This document shows positions 42,305 through 52,097 of a stretch of DNA of 64,000 bases, piece by piece (position 1 is the first letter of the stretch; each line of letters opens with the position of its first letter). The notes beneath the pieces are model-generated. The model saw nothing but the letters and a program-made list of their open reading frames with translations, ran no database searches and was not told where the DNA came from. Origin of the DNA: CAWJKP01 sp963843465 (GTDB lineage: Bacteria; Planctomycetota; Planctomycetia; Pirellulales; Thermoguttaceae); contig CAWJKP010000006.1 of the NCBI GenBank assembly GCA_963843465.1, positions 124,001 through 188,000 on the forward strand, written 5' to 3'. The position numbers and the translations under genes are program-made.

Positions 42305-45300
42305 ATGGCATCCGCGTCTGAGTTCCAATCCATCGAGTCGAACCTCCACCGGGCCTTCCGCAGGGATCGCTACCGGTTCCGGCAGCAGCTCCGGGCCATC
42401 AAGCGGGACCAGGCAGCGGGAAAGCTGTTCGATCGGCGGCTGACGCGGCTCGCGGCCGACCTGGACCGCTCGATCGCCGAGCGGGAATCGCGAATCCGCG
42501 ACGTGCCGCCGATCCGCTACGACGAGGATCTGCCTGTCTCCGCCCGGCGGGTGCAGATCGCCGAGGCCATCAGGCGCCACCAGGTGGTGATCGTCAGTGG
42601 CGAGACGGGCTCGGGCAAGTCCACGCAACTGCCCAAGATCTGCCTGGAGCTGGGCCGCGGGATCGACGGCCTGATCGGCCACACGCAGCCCCGCCGGATC
42701 GCCGCCCGGAGCATCGCCGCCCGGATAGCCGACGAGCTGAGCTGCCCCTTGGGCCGGGAGGTGGGTTTCAAGGTCCGCTTTGCCGAGAAACTCGGCCCGC
42801 AGAGCTTTATTAAGCTGATGACCGACGGCATCCTGCTGGCAGAGTCGCAGACTGATCCGCTGCTGGAACAGTACGACACAATCATTCTGGACGAAGCCCA
42901 CGAGCGGTCGCTGAACATCGATTTCCTCATGGGCATCCTCAAGCGGATTCTGCCGCGGCGACGGGACCTGAAGGTGATCATTACCTCGGCCACGATCGAC
43001 TCCGCCCGCTTCGCCCAGCACTTCGCCACACAGCCGGCGAGCCCGCCGGGACGTACTCGTCACGCTCCGCGTGACGCAGATCCTCACGCGGAGCGTGAGG
43101 AGCACGTGCCACAGCCGGCGCCGGTGATCGAGGTCTCCGGCCGGATGTGGCCGGTCGAGGTCCGCTACCGGCCGATCGAGCCCGAGGAGCCCGGCGAGGA
43201 ACCGGACGAAGAGCGGGCGATGCTCGACGCCGTCGACGAGCTGGCCCGGCTGGACACGGGCGACATTCTGCTGTTCATGCCCACCGAGCGGGAGATCCAC
43301 GAGGCGGCCAAGCTGTTGCGCGGGCACGCGATCCCCGGCGACAACCCGGGCCGCAAAACGGAGATCCTGCCGCTTTACGCGCGGTTGTCGATCGCCGAGC
43401 AGCAGCGGGTCTTCCAGCCGCACCACGGCCGGCGGATCGTGATCGCCACCAATGTGGCCGAGTCGTCGCTGACGGTGCCGGGGATCCGCTCGGTGATCGA
43501 CCCCGGCACGGCCCGTATCAGCCGCTACTCGGCTCGCACCAAGACCCAGCGGCTGCCGATCGAGCCGGTCTCTCAGGCCTCGGCCGATCAGCGGATGGGA
43601 CGTTGCGGGCGCATTGGGCCCGGCGTCTGCATCCGCCTGTTCAGCGAGAAAGACTACCAGCTCCGCGACCGCTACACGGCCCCCGAGATCCAGCGGACCA
43701 ACCTGGCCGCGGTGATCCTCAAGACCAAGGCCTTCCACCTGGGCGACATCGAGAGCTTTCCCTTCCTCGACCCGCCGCGAAGCAACGTCGTCCGCGACGG
43801 CTACAAGACGCTCTTCGAGCTTGGCGCCCTGGACGAGAATCGCGAGCTGACCGAGATCGGCCGCCGGCTGAGCCGTCTGCCGGTCGATCCGCGGATCGGG
43901 CGGATGATCCTGGCGGCCAACGAGGAGGACTGCCTGGCCGAGGTGCTGATCATCGCCGCGGCCCTGGAGGTCCAGGACCCGCGGGAGCGTCCGCTGGAGA
44001 AGCAAGACGAGGCCGACGCCGCCCACGCGCGGCTGGCCCATCCCGACTCCGACTTCCTCGGCTTCCTCAAGATCTGGGACTTTTTCCAGAAGCTCAAGAA
44101 GGACCTCTCCCGCAACCAGTTCCGCCGGGCTTGCCGCCAAAACTTCCTCTCCTTCAACCGCCTGCGGGAATGGGCCGACGTCCATCGCGAGCTGATGGAG
44201 CTGGTCGAGGAGGCCGGGCTCGAGGTCCGCCCGCGGCGCAACGTCCACGACCGCATCCACCGGGCGATCCTGCCGGGGCTGTTGTCGAACCTGGCGTTCC
44301 GATCGGAGTCGAACGAATACAGCGTGGCCGGCGGGGGCAAGGCCCATCTCTGGCCCGGCTCGGGCTTGTTCCAGACGCGGCCCAAGTGGATCATGGCCGC
44401 CGAGCAGGTCGAGACCACCCGCCGCTACCTCCGCTGCGCCTCCCGGGTCAATCCCCGCTGGATCGAGCCGGCCGCCGCGCATCTGGTCCAACGCTACTAC
44501 AGCGACATCGCCTGGAGCCGCTCCAACGGCTCGGCCATGGCCGTGGAAAAGGTGGTGCTGTTCGGGCTGACGGTCGTCGCCGGCCGCCGCGTCCGCTACG
44601 GGCCAATCGATGCGGACGTCTCCCGGCAACTGTTGATCCAGCACGGGCTGGTGGAGGGCGATATCGAGCCGGAGCCCGACTTCCTGGCCGCGAACCAGAA
44701 ACTACTCGGCGAGATGGAAAAGCTCCAGGCGAAACTCCGCCGCCAGGACCTGCTCCAGGGCGAATGGGCCAGGTACGACTTCTACGACCGGCGGATCCCG
44801 CCCGACGTTCATGATGTCCCGGGGCTGACCCGCTGGGTCCGCCGGGGCAAGCAGGCCGACCCGTCGCTCTTGCGGATGACCCGCTCCGACCTGGTGCGGG
44901 AGGAAGTGGCGACGGCCGACGCGGCCTTTCCCGAAGAGATGCCGGTGAAGGAGATGCGGCTGCCGTTGGACTACCAGTACCGGCCGGGCGAGGACGACGA
45001 CGGCGTGACGCTCACCGTGCCGCTGGAGGCCCTCAACCAGATCGACCCGCAGCGGATCGGCTGGCTGGTGCCGGGCCTGCTGCGGGAGAAGATCGAGGCC
45101 CTGATCCGCTCGCTGCCCAAGGAGTACCGCCGGCTGTTGGTCCCGGCTCCCGATACGGCCGCCAAGGCGTTGGCAGCGGTCCGCTTCGGCGAAGGCGAGA
45201 TCCGGCAGACGGTGGCCGTGGTGCTCAGCCGGATCGCCGGGCAACCGATCCCGTCCGACGCCTTCCAGGAAGACCGGCTCCCGCCGGAGCTGCGGATGAA

Positions 45301-46607
45301 CGTGCGCGTGGTCGATCCGGAGGGCAAGATCCTGGCCCAGAGCCGCGACGTGCAGTCGCTCCGCCGTGAGCTGGGCGTGCAGGCGGCGCAGAGCTTCGCG
45401 GCGTTGGACGACCCCCGTTGGACCCGCGACGGGCTGACCACTTGGGACCTGGACGAGCTGCCGGCCGAAGTCGAGATCCAGCGCGGCCGGTTGACGATGA
45501 AGGCCTACCCGTCGCTGGTCGACCGCGGCGAGACGGTCTCCCTGCGGCTGGCCGACTCGTCGGAGCGTGCGGCCGTGCAAACCCGGGGCGGCCTGCGGCG
45601 GCTCTTCTACCTGGTTGCCCGGCACAAGCTGGAGACCCACGCCCAATGGCTTCCCGACTACGAGAAGCTGCTGCTCTGGTCGGCCACGCTGACCTATCCA
45701 CCGCAAAATGATTCTGTAGGGAACGCGTCAACTCACTACGACGCGGTTCCCAAGAAGGTTTTTCGGAACCGGAGCGTGGCGACGGGCAAGAATGCCCATC
45801 CTACGGCCGCTGTAGGTCGGGCATTCCTGCCCGACAGCGGCTCCCAGGGTCTTGACACAGCTTCTAACAGCGCCGCCGCCGTTAGCCCCGGCGGCCACGC
45901 CGGCTCGGCGGCGCCATTTGACCTCCGCCAGCAGCTCGGCGAGCTGATCGGCGCACGAGCGTTCCTCGTCGACGAGTCCCCAGCGGAAAAGGGGACAGTC
46001 CCCATTTGTGCGAAGCACCCTCCGGGCGGGCACCGACCGAAGGTTGGTCCCGGCAAATGGGGACTGTCCCCTTTTCCGCTTGCCGCGAACGCGGGAGGAG
46101 TTCCACGCGCGGCGGAAGGCGGGGGAAGAGCGGATCGGCCTGGCCGTGCAGGAGGTGGACGCGATGATCGGTCCGCTCTTGCAGTCGTATCACCAAGCGC
46201 GGCTGGCGCTGGACGAGGCCGCCAATCCCAAGTGGCGTTACGCGGTCGAGGACGTGCGGCTTCAGCTTGCCGAGCTCACCGGCCCGCGGTTCTTGAGTGA
46301 CACGCCCTGGCCCTGGCTGTTGCAGTATCGCCGCTACTTCCAGGCGATTGTCGCCCGGCTGAAGAACCTGGTAGGCGGCGGCATCCTCCGCGACCAGCAG
46401 AAGCAGTCCCAGATCCAACCGCGCTTTGTTTCCTATCTGGAGCGTGCCCGGCAGCACCGCGAGATGGACCTCTACGATCCGCAGTTGGAGCTCTACCGCT
46501 GGATGCTGGAAGAGTACCGCGTCTCGCTTTTTGCCCAGAAGCTGGGCACGGCGCTATCCGTCTCGCCCAAGCGGCTGGACCAGCAATGGGCCAACGTGCG
46601 GACGTAG
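42305..46607 (+). CDS. hrpA: ATP-dependent RNA helicase HrpA (with inserted repeats)
   Basis: DEAH-box helicase. Motif I is SGETGSGKSTQLPKI, motif Ia GHTQPRRIAARS, motif II LDEAHERS, motif III TSATIDSARF. Motifs IV-VI include ILLFMPTEREI, ATNVAESSLTVPGI and QRMGRCGRIGPG. The helicase-associated and long HrpA C-terminal domains follow. Inserted sequences: the 55-bp palindrome at 43052-43106 (in frame, after motif III), and a cluster at 45714-46077 made of four repeat fragments. The frame is +1 after the last one and continues to 46607 with TREEFHARRKAGEERIGLAV and the normal end RLDQQWANVRT. Without repeats the protein is about 1,300 residues, the usual length. HrpA rescues collided ribosomes in E. 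coli. Confidence 0.93.
43052..43106. repeat. 55-bp CTCACGCTCCGCGTGAG palindromic element inside hrpA
   Basis: In frame, coding for RTRHAPRDADPHAEREEHV in the same frame as the purL copy. It lies between TSATIDSARFAQHF and VIEVSGRMWPVEVRY, a surface loop in DEAH helicases. Confidence 0.88.
45714..46077. repeat. Cluster of repeat fragments inside hrpA
   Basis: In order: TGTAGGGAACGCG/CGCGGTTCCC hairpin (45716-45755), GGGCAAGAATGCCCATCCTAC with TAGGTCGGGCATTCCTGCCC (45782-45834), a half GTTAGCCCCGGCGGCCACGC copy (45880-45903), and a 93-bp GGAAAAGGGGACAG palindrome (45985-46077). Only the last coincides with a frame change. Confidence 0.75.
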
Positions 46608-47268
46608 CCCCACGCCCGGCGGAAAACTGGCCCGGATCATTCACGCCCCGCGGTGTAAACCGCCGAGAGCGCGCCATCGAAACCCGAAGCGTAAGCGAGG
46701 GCAAGCGACGGTAAGTAAGCGTAAGTCCCTCAGCCGTCCTCGCTTACGCTTCGCGCTTACAATGCATGCGCCAACAATGCGCGTTCGAGGCGTCCTGCGT
46801 CCGCGTTGCAAAGACCGGAACGCTTTCTGCAGCGCGAACTTCCTTTTTTCTCCGCCCCCGGCCTTCGGCCGCCCTTTCACCGCCGGTCCCCAGAGCGCAT
46901 CTTTCTTGCGGACAAGCATTAAGGTGCGGGCGCCCGTTTTGCGAGTATACCAGTAGGCGCTGCGTCTGGCGCCGGCAAGCGGCGGGACGGCGCCTTCGGC
47001 GCGACGCCAATTGCCGCGGGGTCTGCTTTCGAGCGGCGTAAATTGGCGCCCGGTCCACCTTCGAGCGAGGCAAATTGGCGCTGTCTGCCTTCCAACGGCG
47101 CATAGCGAAGCGATGGCGGCCAAGTAGGCGCGGTTTCCGGGTCGGCGGTGCGTCCGGAGCGACGTTTTCCGATTGATTTGCCGCAGGCCCCGCGGCGGCG
47201 ATGCGACTGCCGCCACGTTTTCCCACGAAGCGGGCCATTCCAGCGCTGAAGCAGCAAGGAGCAGGTGC
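46608..47268. repeat. Repeat-rich gap with GAAGCG palindrome and 32-bp tandem repeat
   Basis: 46682-46763 is a diverged GAAGCGTAAGCGAGG palindrome. 47015-47115 holds about three degenerate units of roughly 32 bases around TTCGAGCGGCGTAAATTGGC, ending near GCATAGCGAAGCG. No convincing gene is seen on either strand, although a long minus-strand frame is open because of base composition. Confidence 0.6.
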
Positions 47269-47733
47269 ATGATTTCCGAGACCACGGCCGTGAAGATCCA
47301 GGAACTGAAGTCGCAGGGTCGCACTCAAGTTTGGATTGCGCGCGAGTTGCAGGTCTCGCGGAGCACGATCGCCCGGGTGCTCCACGGCGACTGGAAGCCG
47401 CGCCGCTTCCGCCCGCGGCAGGTGGTGCGGCTGCTGGAGTTGTGGGACACGGCGATGTCTTACGATCGCGGTTTCCAGGTGGGCTGGTGCCGTGCCTGCC
47501 GGGAGCCGGTCTACCTGCCTTGCGTTTCCTGCCTGGCGGAGGTGCTGAACCGCTTTGGCGTTCGCACGCCCTCCAAGTGGCGTCGCGGCGAGTGCGAGTG
47601 CGGCGGCAATTTCACCGGCGAGCGTCCCCCGCCCCGGTCCGCCACCGTCTGGCAGAGGCCCCGCCGGGAGCAGGCAACCGCTCGGACGGGAGAAAACGGG
47701 GGAGAAAGCAGATTGGGGACAACCGAGCCTTGA
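47269..47733 (+). CDS. Resolvase-type HTH protein with zinc-binding cysteines
   Basis: 154 residues. An N-terminal helix-turn-helix of the Hin/resolvase or homeodomain-like type (KIQELKSQGRTQVWIARELQVSRSTIARVL) is followed by a linker with a basic RRFRPRQVVRLL segment. A cysteine-rich part has CRACREPVYLPCVSC and CECGGNF, giving up to six zinc-ligand cysteines. The tail is polar. AAGGAG is eight bases before the ATG. It looks like a DNA-binding regulator. The 32-bp tandem repeats 150-250 bases upstream would be natural candidates for its own operator, which is inference. Confidence 0.78.
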   Translation: MISETTAVKIQELKSQGRTQVWIARELQVSRSTIARVLHGDWKPRRFRPRQVVRLLELWDTAMSYDRGFQVGWCRACREPVYLPCVSCLAEVLNRFGVRTPSKWRRGECECGGNFTGERPPPRSATVWQRPRREQATARTGENGGESRLGTTEP

Positions 47734-47858
47734 AAAGCGCGCCTGTCCGGCCTTCCTTTCCAGTTCCGACAAAATGGGGGGGCTATGATCTCGGCTTCGT
47801 CCGGGGTAGTATGGCAGTATAATACCAGTTGCAGTCGGGTCCGCTTGGGAATCGCATC

Positions 47859-48110
47859 ATGCCTTTTCAGCTATGGTCGGACCCCCGCGACAGACTCGAC
47901 GCCAGCGAGGCGGCCTGGAACTGGTCGGAATTGGATTGCCGTCACCACGGTTCGACCGCGCACCCACCTTCAGCGCTTCCAGGCTGGGAACGGTGGTATT
48001 TCCTATACAGGAGGCTTGACGGCTCCAAGGTGAAGGTCAGCGCCGACCGTGACCCGCAAACTGGTCAATGGTTTAACCCTCATCTGTCTTCTTCCCAACT
48101 TTGGCCATGA
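47859..48110 (+). CDS. Small protein of unknown function (83 aa), coupled to the next gene
   Basis: Begins MPFQLWSDPRDRLDASEAAW and contains WERWYFLYRRLDGSKVKVSAD. It is rich in tryptophan. The stop overlaps the start of the next gene as ATGA, which supports it as a real coding sequence. Family unknown. Confidence 0.6.
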   Translation: MPFQLWSDPRDRLDASEAAWNWSELDCRHHGSTAHPPSALPGWERWYFLYRRLDGSKVKVSADRDPQTGQWFNPHLSSSQLWP

Positions 48111-48559
48111 GCACGAAAACCGATACCAAGCAATCCGCATTGAAGCGCAAGATTCTGCGCTTCTACGATCTGCTGAACGAGCACGATTTTGCGCAATGCC
48201 ATAAGATGATCGACCCTCGCGTCCGGGCGAAGTCAAGTTCGGTCACTCTGTTTCAGTATCAGAGCGCCTTGAGCCAGTTCGTCGGGCATTTCGGGCCTAT
48301 CGAGATTCTGGACATCAGCGTCACGCTCCACTTGAACGAGCCGAGCGAGCTTTATGACGGCCGTGATTTCGCGGTGGGCGAAACGACCTGGGAGGATAAG
48401 AAAGGCGCACGGCACGTCTTCACCGAACGATGGGTCCGGGAAGGTCGCATTTGGTATACTCGCTCAACGGGCCTCGTAACGCCTGCTGGGGATAAGACCT
48501 CGATTCCACTCCCGCGAGGCGAAGAGTCACTGGTCCTCCCACCATCGCGAAAGAAGTAG
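48107..48559 (+). CDS. Protein of unknown function, NTF2/SnoaL-like pattern
   Basis: 150 residues starting at the ATG at 48107. Helices ILRFYDLLNEHDFAQCHKMIDPRV are followed by strands with SVTLHLNEP, DFAVGETTWEDKKGARHVFTERWVREGRIWYT, an order that fits the cone-shaped NTF2-like fold. No signal peptide. It is translationally coupled to the 83-residue protein upstream. Role unknown. The fold assignment is from pattern only. Confidence 0.6.
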   Translation: MSTKTDTKQSALKRKILRFYDLLNEHDFAQCHKMIDPRVRAKSSSVTLFQYQSALSQFVGHFGPIEILDISVTLHLNEPSELYDGRDFAVGETTWEDKKGARHVFTERWVREGRIWYTRSTGLVTPAGDKTSIPLPRGEESLVLPPSRKK

Positions 48560-48599
48560 CGATCGAGCACCGCTCCCTTTCCAAGCGTGTTGGTGGCGA

Positions 48600-49271
48600 T
48601 CACGACTTCCGATTACTGCGGTGTCGCTGGCCAAGCAATAATCGGGTAACGGTTGGCAGCTCGTCGTCAGACGCGTCTCGGCTGCGCAAGCGGAGAAGGA
48701 CGGGGACGACGATTGCCGCAAGGGTGCCGACCATGGCCAAGGTTTGCGCAGGCAAGTATAGCGGTATTTGGTTCTCGTAAGAAGCCCAGAGCATCAAAAC
48801 CCAGATGCCAAGCCCGAGAAGCGAACCGACGACGGCGCCCCAATCGCGGCCGACTGCATCGCCCATCGCGGCCAAGAAGATGATGCTCAGCGCGCCCAGC
48901 GACCAGAGGCAGGGGGAGAGGAATTCGCTTGCCGGCTTCTGGGTTGTCAGGACCTTGATGCCCCCCAAGACGCATGCGGCGAGAAAGTTGAGGAGGAACA
49001 GCGTGCGCAGGCTGAATTGAAAGCGGACAGGCCGCCTGCCAGTGGCACGATGTTCGATAGGGTGCTCTTCCGGTCCCCCTTCTCCGACCGGATGCTCCTC
49101 TGCGTCAGCAACGTATAAATCTTCGGGCGACGGTCCGGGATCAGGCACGGAGGCGTCGCTAGGTTCCGGTACGAAAGCGGACGGAGCGGCGCCGGTCCGC
49201 TCCGTGCCGCAGTTCCAACATGCGTCAAAACTGTCTGCGATCAATTCCCGGCATCGCGAACACTGCCACAT
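48600..49271 (-). CDS. Zinc-ribbon membrane protein of unknown function
   Basis: 223 residues. The N-terminal double-cysteine ribbon is WQCSRCRELIADSFDACWNCGTE. A disordered acidic linker follows, then RFQFSLRTLFLLNFLAACVLGG, a phrase seen in many planctomycete membrane proteins, and three more helices. The ATG at 49271 is chosen because GAGGAG precedes it and the ribbon starts there. The function is not known. It may be a bacterial-type integral protein that senses metal or binds nucleic acid. Confidence 0.72.
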   Translation of the reverse strand: MWQCSRCRELIADSFDACWNCGTERTGAAPSAFVPEPSDASVPDPGPSPEDLYVADAEEHPVGEGGPEEHPIEHRATGRRPVRFQFSLRTLFLLNFLAACVLGGIKVLTTQKPASEFLSPCLWSLGALSIIFLAAMGDAVGRDWGAVVGSLLGLGIWVLMLWASYENQIPLYLPAQTLAMVGTLAAIVVPVLLRLRSRDASDDELPTVTRLLLGQRHRSNRKS

Positions 49272-49418
49272 CGCCCGCGACTCCTCAAGGTCTTTAGCCA
49301 AGTAGCCAAGGTCAGGCACTCCGCGCCTGACAACCCCGATCCGTCATCATTCCCCCTTTGCCCGGCCATGGTTTGCCATTCAGTTCGGCGGCCCAGGCGT
49401 TTGTCAGGCAGGGCGCGC

Positions 49419-49706
49419 CTAGGCCAACTTGCGCGAGAACTCCGGGCCGGCACCCTGGATCGCCTGGCGCAGCGAGTCAAACTCGGCGTCCGCTTGCGCA
49501 AGGTACGCGTCGATCTGGGGCCGATGGGCGAGGTAGTAGGCGATGGCCCCGTAGACCTGTTCGAGCGTCAGCGTGGGAAAGCACTCGCCGGCGATGGTCT
49601 CCGGTGACAGTCCTTGAAGAAACGCCAGCGCAATGGAATCGAGCGACACGCGAGTGCCGGTCACCCAGTAGCCGCCATCGTGTGTTTCGACGTAGACCTT
49701 TTCCAT
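49419..49706 (-). CDS. DUF433 family protein, no toxin partner visible
   Basis: 95 residues from the ATG at 49706. The DUF433 helix-turn-helix pattern is seen as WVTGTRVSLDSIALAFLQGLSPETIAGECFPTLTLEQVYGAIAYYL. Many members are antitoxins to DUF5615 PIN-like nucleases. No such gene follows on the minus strand (the 100 bases to the left hold none), so it is an orphan. Confidence 0.85.
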   Translation of the reverse strand: MEKVYVETHDGGYWVTGTRVSLDSIALAFLQGLSPETIAGECFPTLTLEQVYGAIAYYLAHRPQIDAYLAQADAEFDSLRQAIQGAGPEFSRKLA

Positions 49707-49865
49707 CGCTGAGCCCTCTTGCCGAACCCGTCGCCTGGGCGGCATCCGCCCCTTGCTGCCGCCCTCTACCCGGACGCCCCACATAGTATTATGCTATTTG
49801 GCTCTGTCCGAGGCGTCAAGCGATGGATCGGGCCGAAGCATAGCTTCCGCATTTCGGGTCGCTCT

Positions 49866-50090
49866 GTAGGGAACGCCCTCCGTCGCGTTCCGGGAACTTG
49901 GACTAAGGCATTTCCGCGGGCTACGGAACGCCACGGAGGGCGCTTCCTAATGACTTATGACGAGCAAAACGAGTAATAATCCGGCGGCTCGGTTGGAGTT
50001 CCGCCTTTAGGCGGCGCTCGCCGCACGCCGGCTAAAGCCGGAACTCCAACTTCGCACATTACCCGTTTTGTTCGTCAAAGTTCATCAGAG
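49866..50090. repeat. Composite palindromic region between genes
   Basis: 49866-49950 contains GGAACGCCCTCCGTCGCGTT and the complement AACGCCACGGAGGGCG. 49955-50085 has outer arms TGACGAGCAAAACGAGTAA and TTACCCGTTTTGTTCGTCA enclosing a GTTCCGCCTTTAGGCGG hairpin. No gene seen. Confidence 0.65.
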
Positions 50091-50113
50091 GGAAGTTATT
50101 TCTCCTCCGGACC

Positions 50114-50722
50114 TTAGATCTTCGCCTTCTTCGCCTTCGGGTCTTTCTTCAGGGGCGTAATGAAGAGATAGAGGGTGTGCTCGACGTTGTCCTCTTTGGA
50201 GGTCATGTGCAAGACCTTCTCGGGCAGAACGCCCTTCATGTCGAAATCGTGGGAGACGATCCGCGAGCCGGGCTTGAGCTTCTCCAACTGCGGAATCAAT
50301 CGCACGTTGAGCGCCGGCAGCAGGTAGAGCGTGACCACGCTGGCCGGGTTCAAGTCGATGGTGAAAATGTCCTTCTGCTCGATATTGGCCAGGTTTTCGA
50401 CCTTGGCCTTCTTGACGTTCTTGCGGGCCTCCGCCACGCGCTCGTCGTCGATCTCGAATCCCATCGCCCGGCAGTGCAACTTCTTGGCCGCCGCGACCAC
50501 GATCCGGCCGTCGCCGCAGCCCAGGTCGTAGAGCACGTCGCCCTTGCGGACCTCGGCCAGCTCGAGCATCTTCGCAACCACGTCGTGCGGCGTGGGGACA
50601 TAGACCACGTCGGGCGTCTTCTCCGCCTCGGCCGCCGCCTCGGCCGCCGGCAGCGGCCGGGCCAAAAGCAGAGCGGCGATGAGACCCGCCAGAACGGCAA
50701 CTGAGTAAACCTTATGTCGCAT
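50114..50722 (-). CDS. Exported SAM-dependent methyltransferase
   Basis: 202 residues. A signal peptide (VAVLAGLIAALLLARPLPAAEA) is followed by a class I methyltransferase fold: VLYDLGCGDGRIVVAAAKKL (motif I), GFEIDDERVAEARKN (acidic end of strand 2) and VVTLYLLPALNVRLIPQL. The catalytic core is intact. A methyltransferase outside the cytoplasm is odd, because SAM is cytoplasmic, yet such genes are seen in planctomycetes. AGGAG lies eight bases before the ATG. An IS3 element ends 25 bases upstream, so its native promoter is probably displaced. Confidence 0.82.
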   Translation of the reverse strand: MRHKVYSVAVLAGLIAALLLARPLPAAEAAAEAEKTPDVVYVPTPHDVVAKMLELAEVRKGDVLYDLGCGDGRIVVAAAKKLHCRAMGFEIDDERVAEARKNVKKAKVENLANIEQKDIFTIDLNPASVVTLYLLPALNVRLIPQLEKLKPGSRIVSHDFDMKGVLPEKVLHMTSKEDNVEHTLYLFITPLKKDPKAKKAKI

Positions 50723-50924
50723 GAGTCGATCTCCTGGAAGTGTTGAAGTGGACCCGTTTGTCTAGACCACGAAACGCGATTTCTTAGGTAGAGAGGACTG
50801 GCGGCCCGCGAGACCCTTCCCAGGTCTCGCGCGGCCGCAGAGTCGCACCCACCGCTATGAGTACCGTTTGATTTTCCCATTTGTGCGCGAAAGTGAGTCA
50901 TTATGATGACACATTATCGTCGGC

Positions 50925-51748
50925 TCATGTTGTTTCATGGTAGACCGCCATCGGCGTTTGGTAGTCCAAGGCCGCATGAATCCGCTCCTCGTTGTAGTCC
51001 GGAAAGTAGGCCGCCAGGCCCGCCTGCAAGGCTCGCGGCGTCGCATAGTCGTGCAGGTAGAGGTGCTCATACTTCACCGTCCGCCACAAACGCTCCACGA
51101 ATACGTTGTCCATCCAGCGGCCACGCCCATCCATGCTCACGGCCACGCCCGCCTTCTCCAGGCGACCGGTAAACGCTTCGGCCGTGTACTGCACGCCCTG
51201 GTCCGTGTTGAAGATCTCCGGCGTGCCGCCGCCCAATGCTTCCTCCAACGCCTCCAAACAAAACCATCCATCCAAGGTGTTCGACAACCGCCACGACAGG
51301 ACGTAACGGCTGAACCAGTCCATGACCACCGTCAAGTACATCCAGCCCTGGGGCATGGGCACGTAGGTGATGTCGCTGGACCACACCTGGTCGGGCGCAC
51401 GATCTTCACATCCCGCAACAAATAGGGGTAAGTCCGGTGTTCCTTCGTGTTCTGCGACAGACGCGGCTTGGGGTAAATCGCCTCCAGGCCCATCAACCGC
51501 ATCAGCCGCTGCGCCCGCTTGCGATCGATGCCCATCACCTCCGCCATCTTCCGGCTGCCGTAGTAGGGTTTCCTCAGGTACTGCTCGTCGATCCGACGCA
51601 TCAACGCCAGGTTCTCCGGCGACTCGCCCACCGCCTCGTAGTACCAACTCGATCGGTTCAAGCCCAGCAGCTCGCATTGCCGGCGAACGCTCAGCCGCAA
51701 ATGGTCCGTTTCGATACACTCCCGCTTGAACTCAATCGAGTCGGGCAA
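50925..51748 (-). CDS. IS3 transposase OrfB (DDE integrase, frame break)
   Basis: The first part LRLSVRRQCELLGLNRSSWY is the HTH_21 region and YYGSRKMAEVMGIDRKRAQRLMRLM follows. The DDE core has D in VWSSDITYVPM, D in IFNTDQGVQYT and E in VFVERLWRTVKYEHLY. The frame changes near 51390 between KIVRP and APDQVWSSD, so the copy is inactive or carries a sequence error. OrfB normally is made as an OrfAB fusion by slippage on the A run at 51749-51757. Confidence 0.85.
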
Positions 51749-52022
51749 CTTTTTTTTTCAACCAGGCCGCCTCCATTTGAAGCCGCCCGATCTGCTCATA
51801 CAACTCGGCGATTAACGCGTCCTGGCCCTGGACCTCGCGGCGACGGTCGTCGGAGAACAACTCCGCTGCACCGTCAAGCAGACGCCGTTTCCATTGACCG
51901 ATCTGCGTCGAATGAACGCCGAACTGGGACACCAATTGGCTCGTCGTGCGGTCCCCCCGCATCGCTGCCAACGCCACCTTCGCCTTCACGCCAGCCTCGA
52001 TCCGCCGTCGTTTCGCTCCCAT
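51732..52022 (-). CDS. IS3 transposase OrfA
   Basis: 96 residues with the HTH of IS3-family OrfA (VKAKVALAAMRGDRTTSQLVSQFGVHSTQIGQWKRRLL) and the leucine-zipper-like LIAELYEQIGRLQMEAAWLKKK. GGAGGG precedes the ATG at 52022. The A9 run within the KKK codons is a candidate slippage site. Confidence 0.87.
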   Translation of the reverse strand: MGAKRRRIEAGVKAKVALAAMRGDRTTSQLVSQFGVHSTQIGQWKRRLLDGAAELFSDDRRREVQGQDALIAELYEQIGRLQMEAAWLKKKVARLD

Positions 52023-52097
52023 GTAACCCTCCCAAGTCTGGACCAATCCTACCACGATTTCGACCTAAAGTCGTGGTCCAGTTTCTTGGGTCCACTA

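Larger units (their letters stand above)
50747..52096 (-). mobile_element. IS3-family insertion sequence (about 1.35 kb)
   Basis: Ends share AGTGGACCC and, less well, a further 13 bases ending ACCAC, read inward from 50747 and from 52096. Two overlapping transposase frames read leftward. A clear target duplication was not found. A hairpin CCACGATTTCGACC/AAAGTCGTGG lies near the right end (52052-52080). The element stands directly upstream of the exported methyltransferase gene. Confidence 0.8.

Noticed and set aside
42119..44644. 841-codon minus-strand frame across hrpA
   Set aside because: Shadow of the hrpA helicase core; composition is typical for antisense of GC-rich coding DNA.
46744..47772. 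342-codon minus-strand frame in the gap after hrpA
   Set aside because: It crosses tandem repeats and the HTH gene on the other strand. The arginine/alanine-rich product has no family pattern, and the HTH gene has a much better start.
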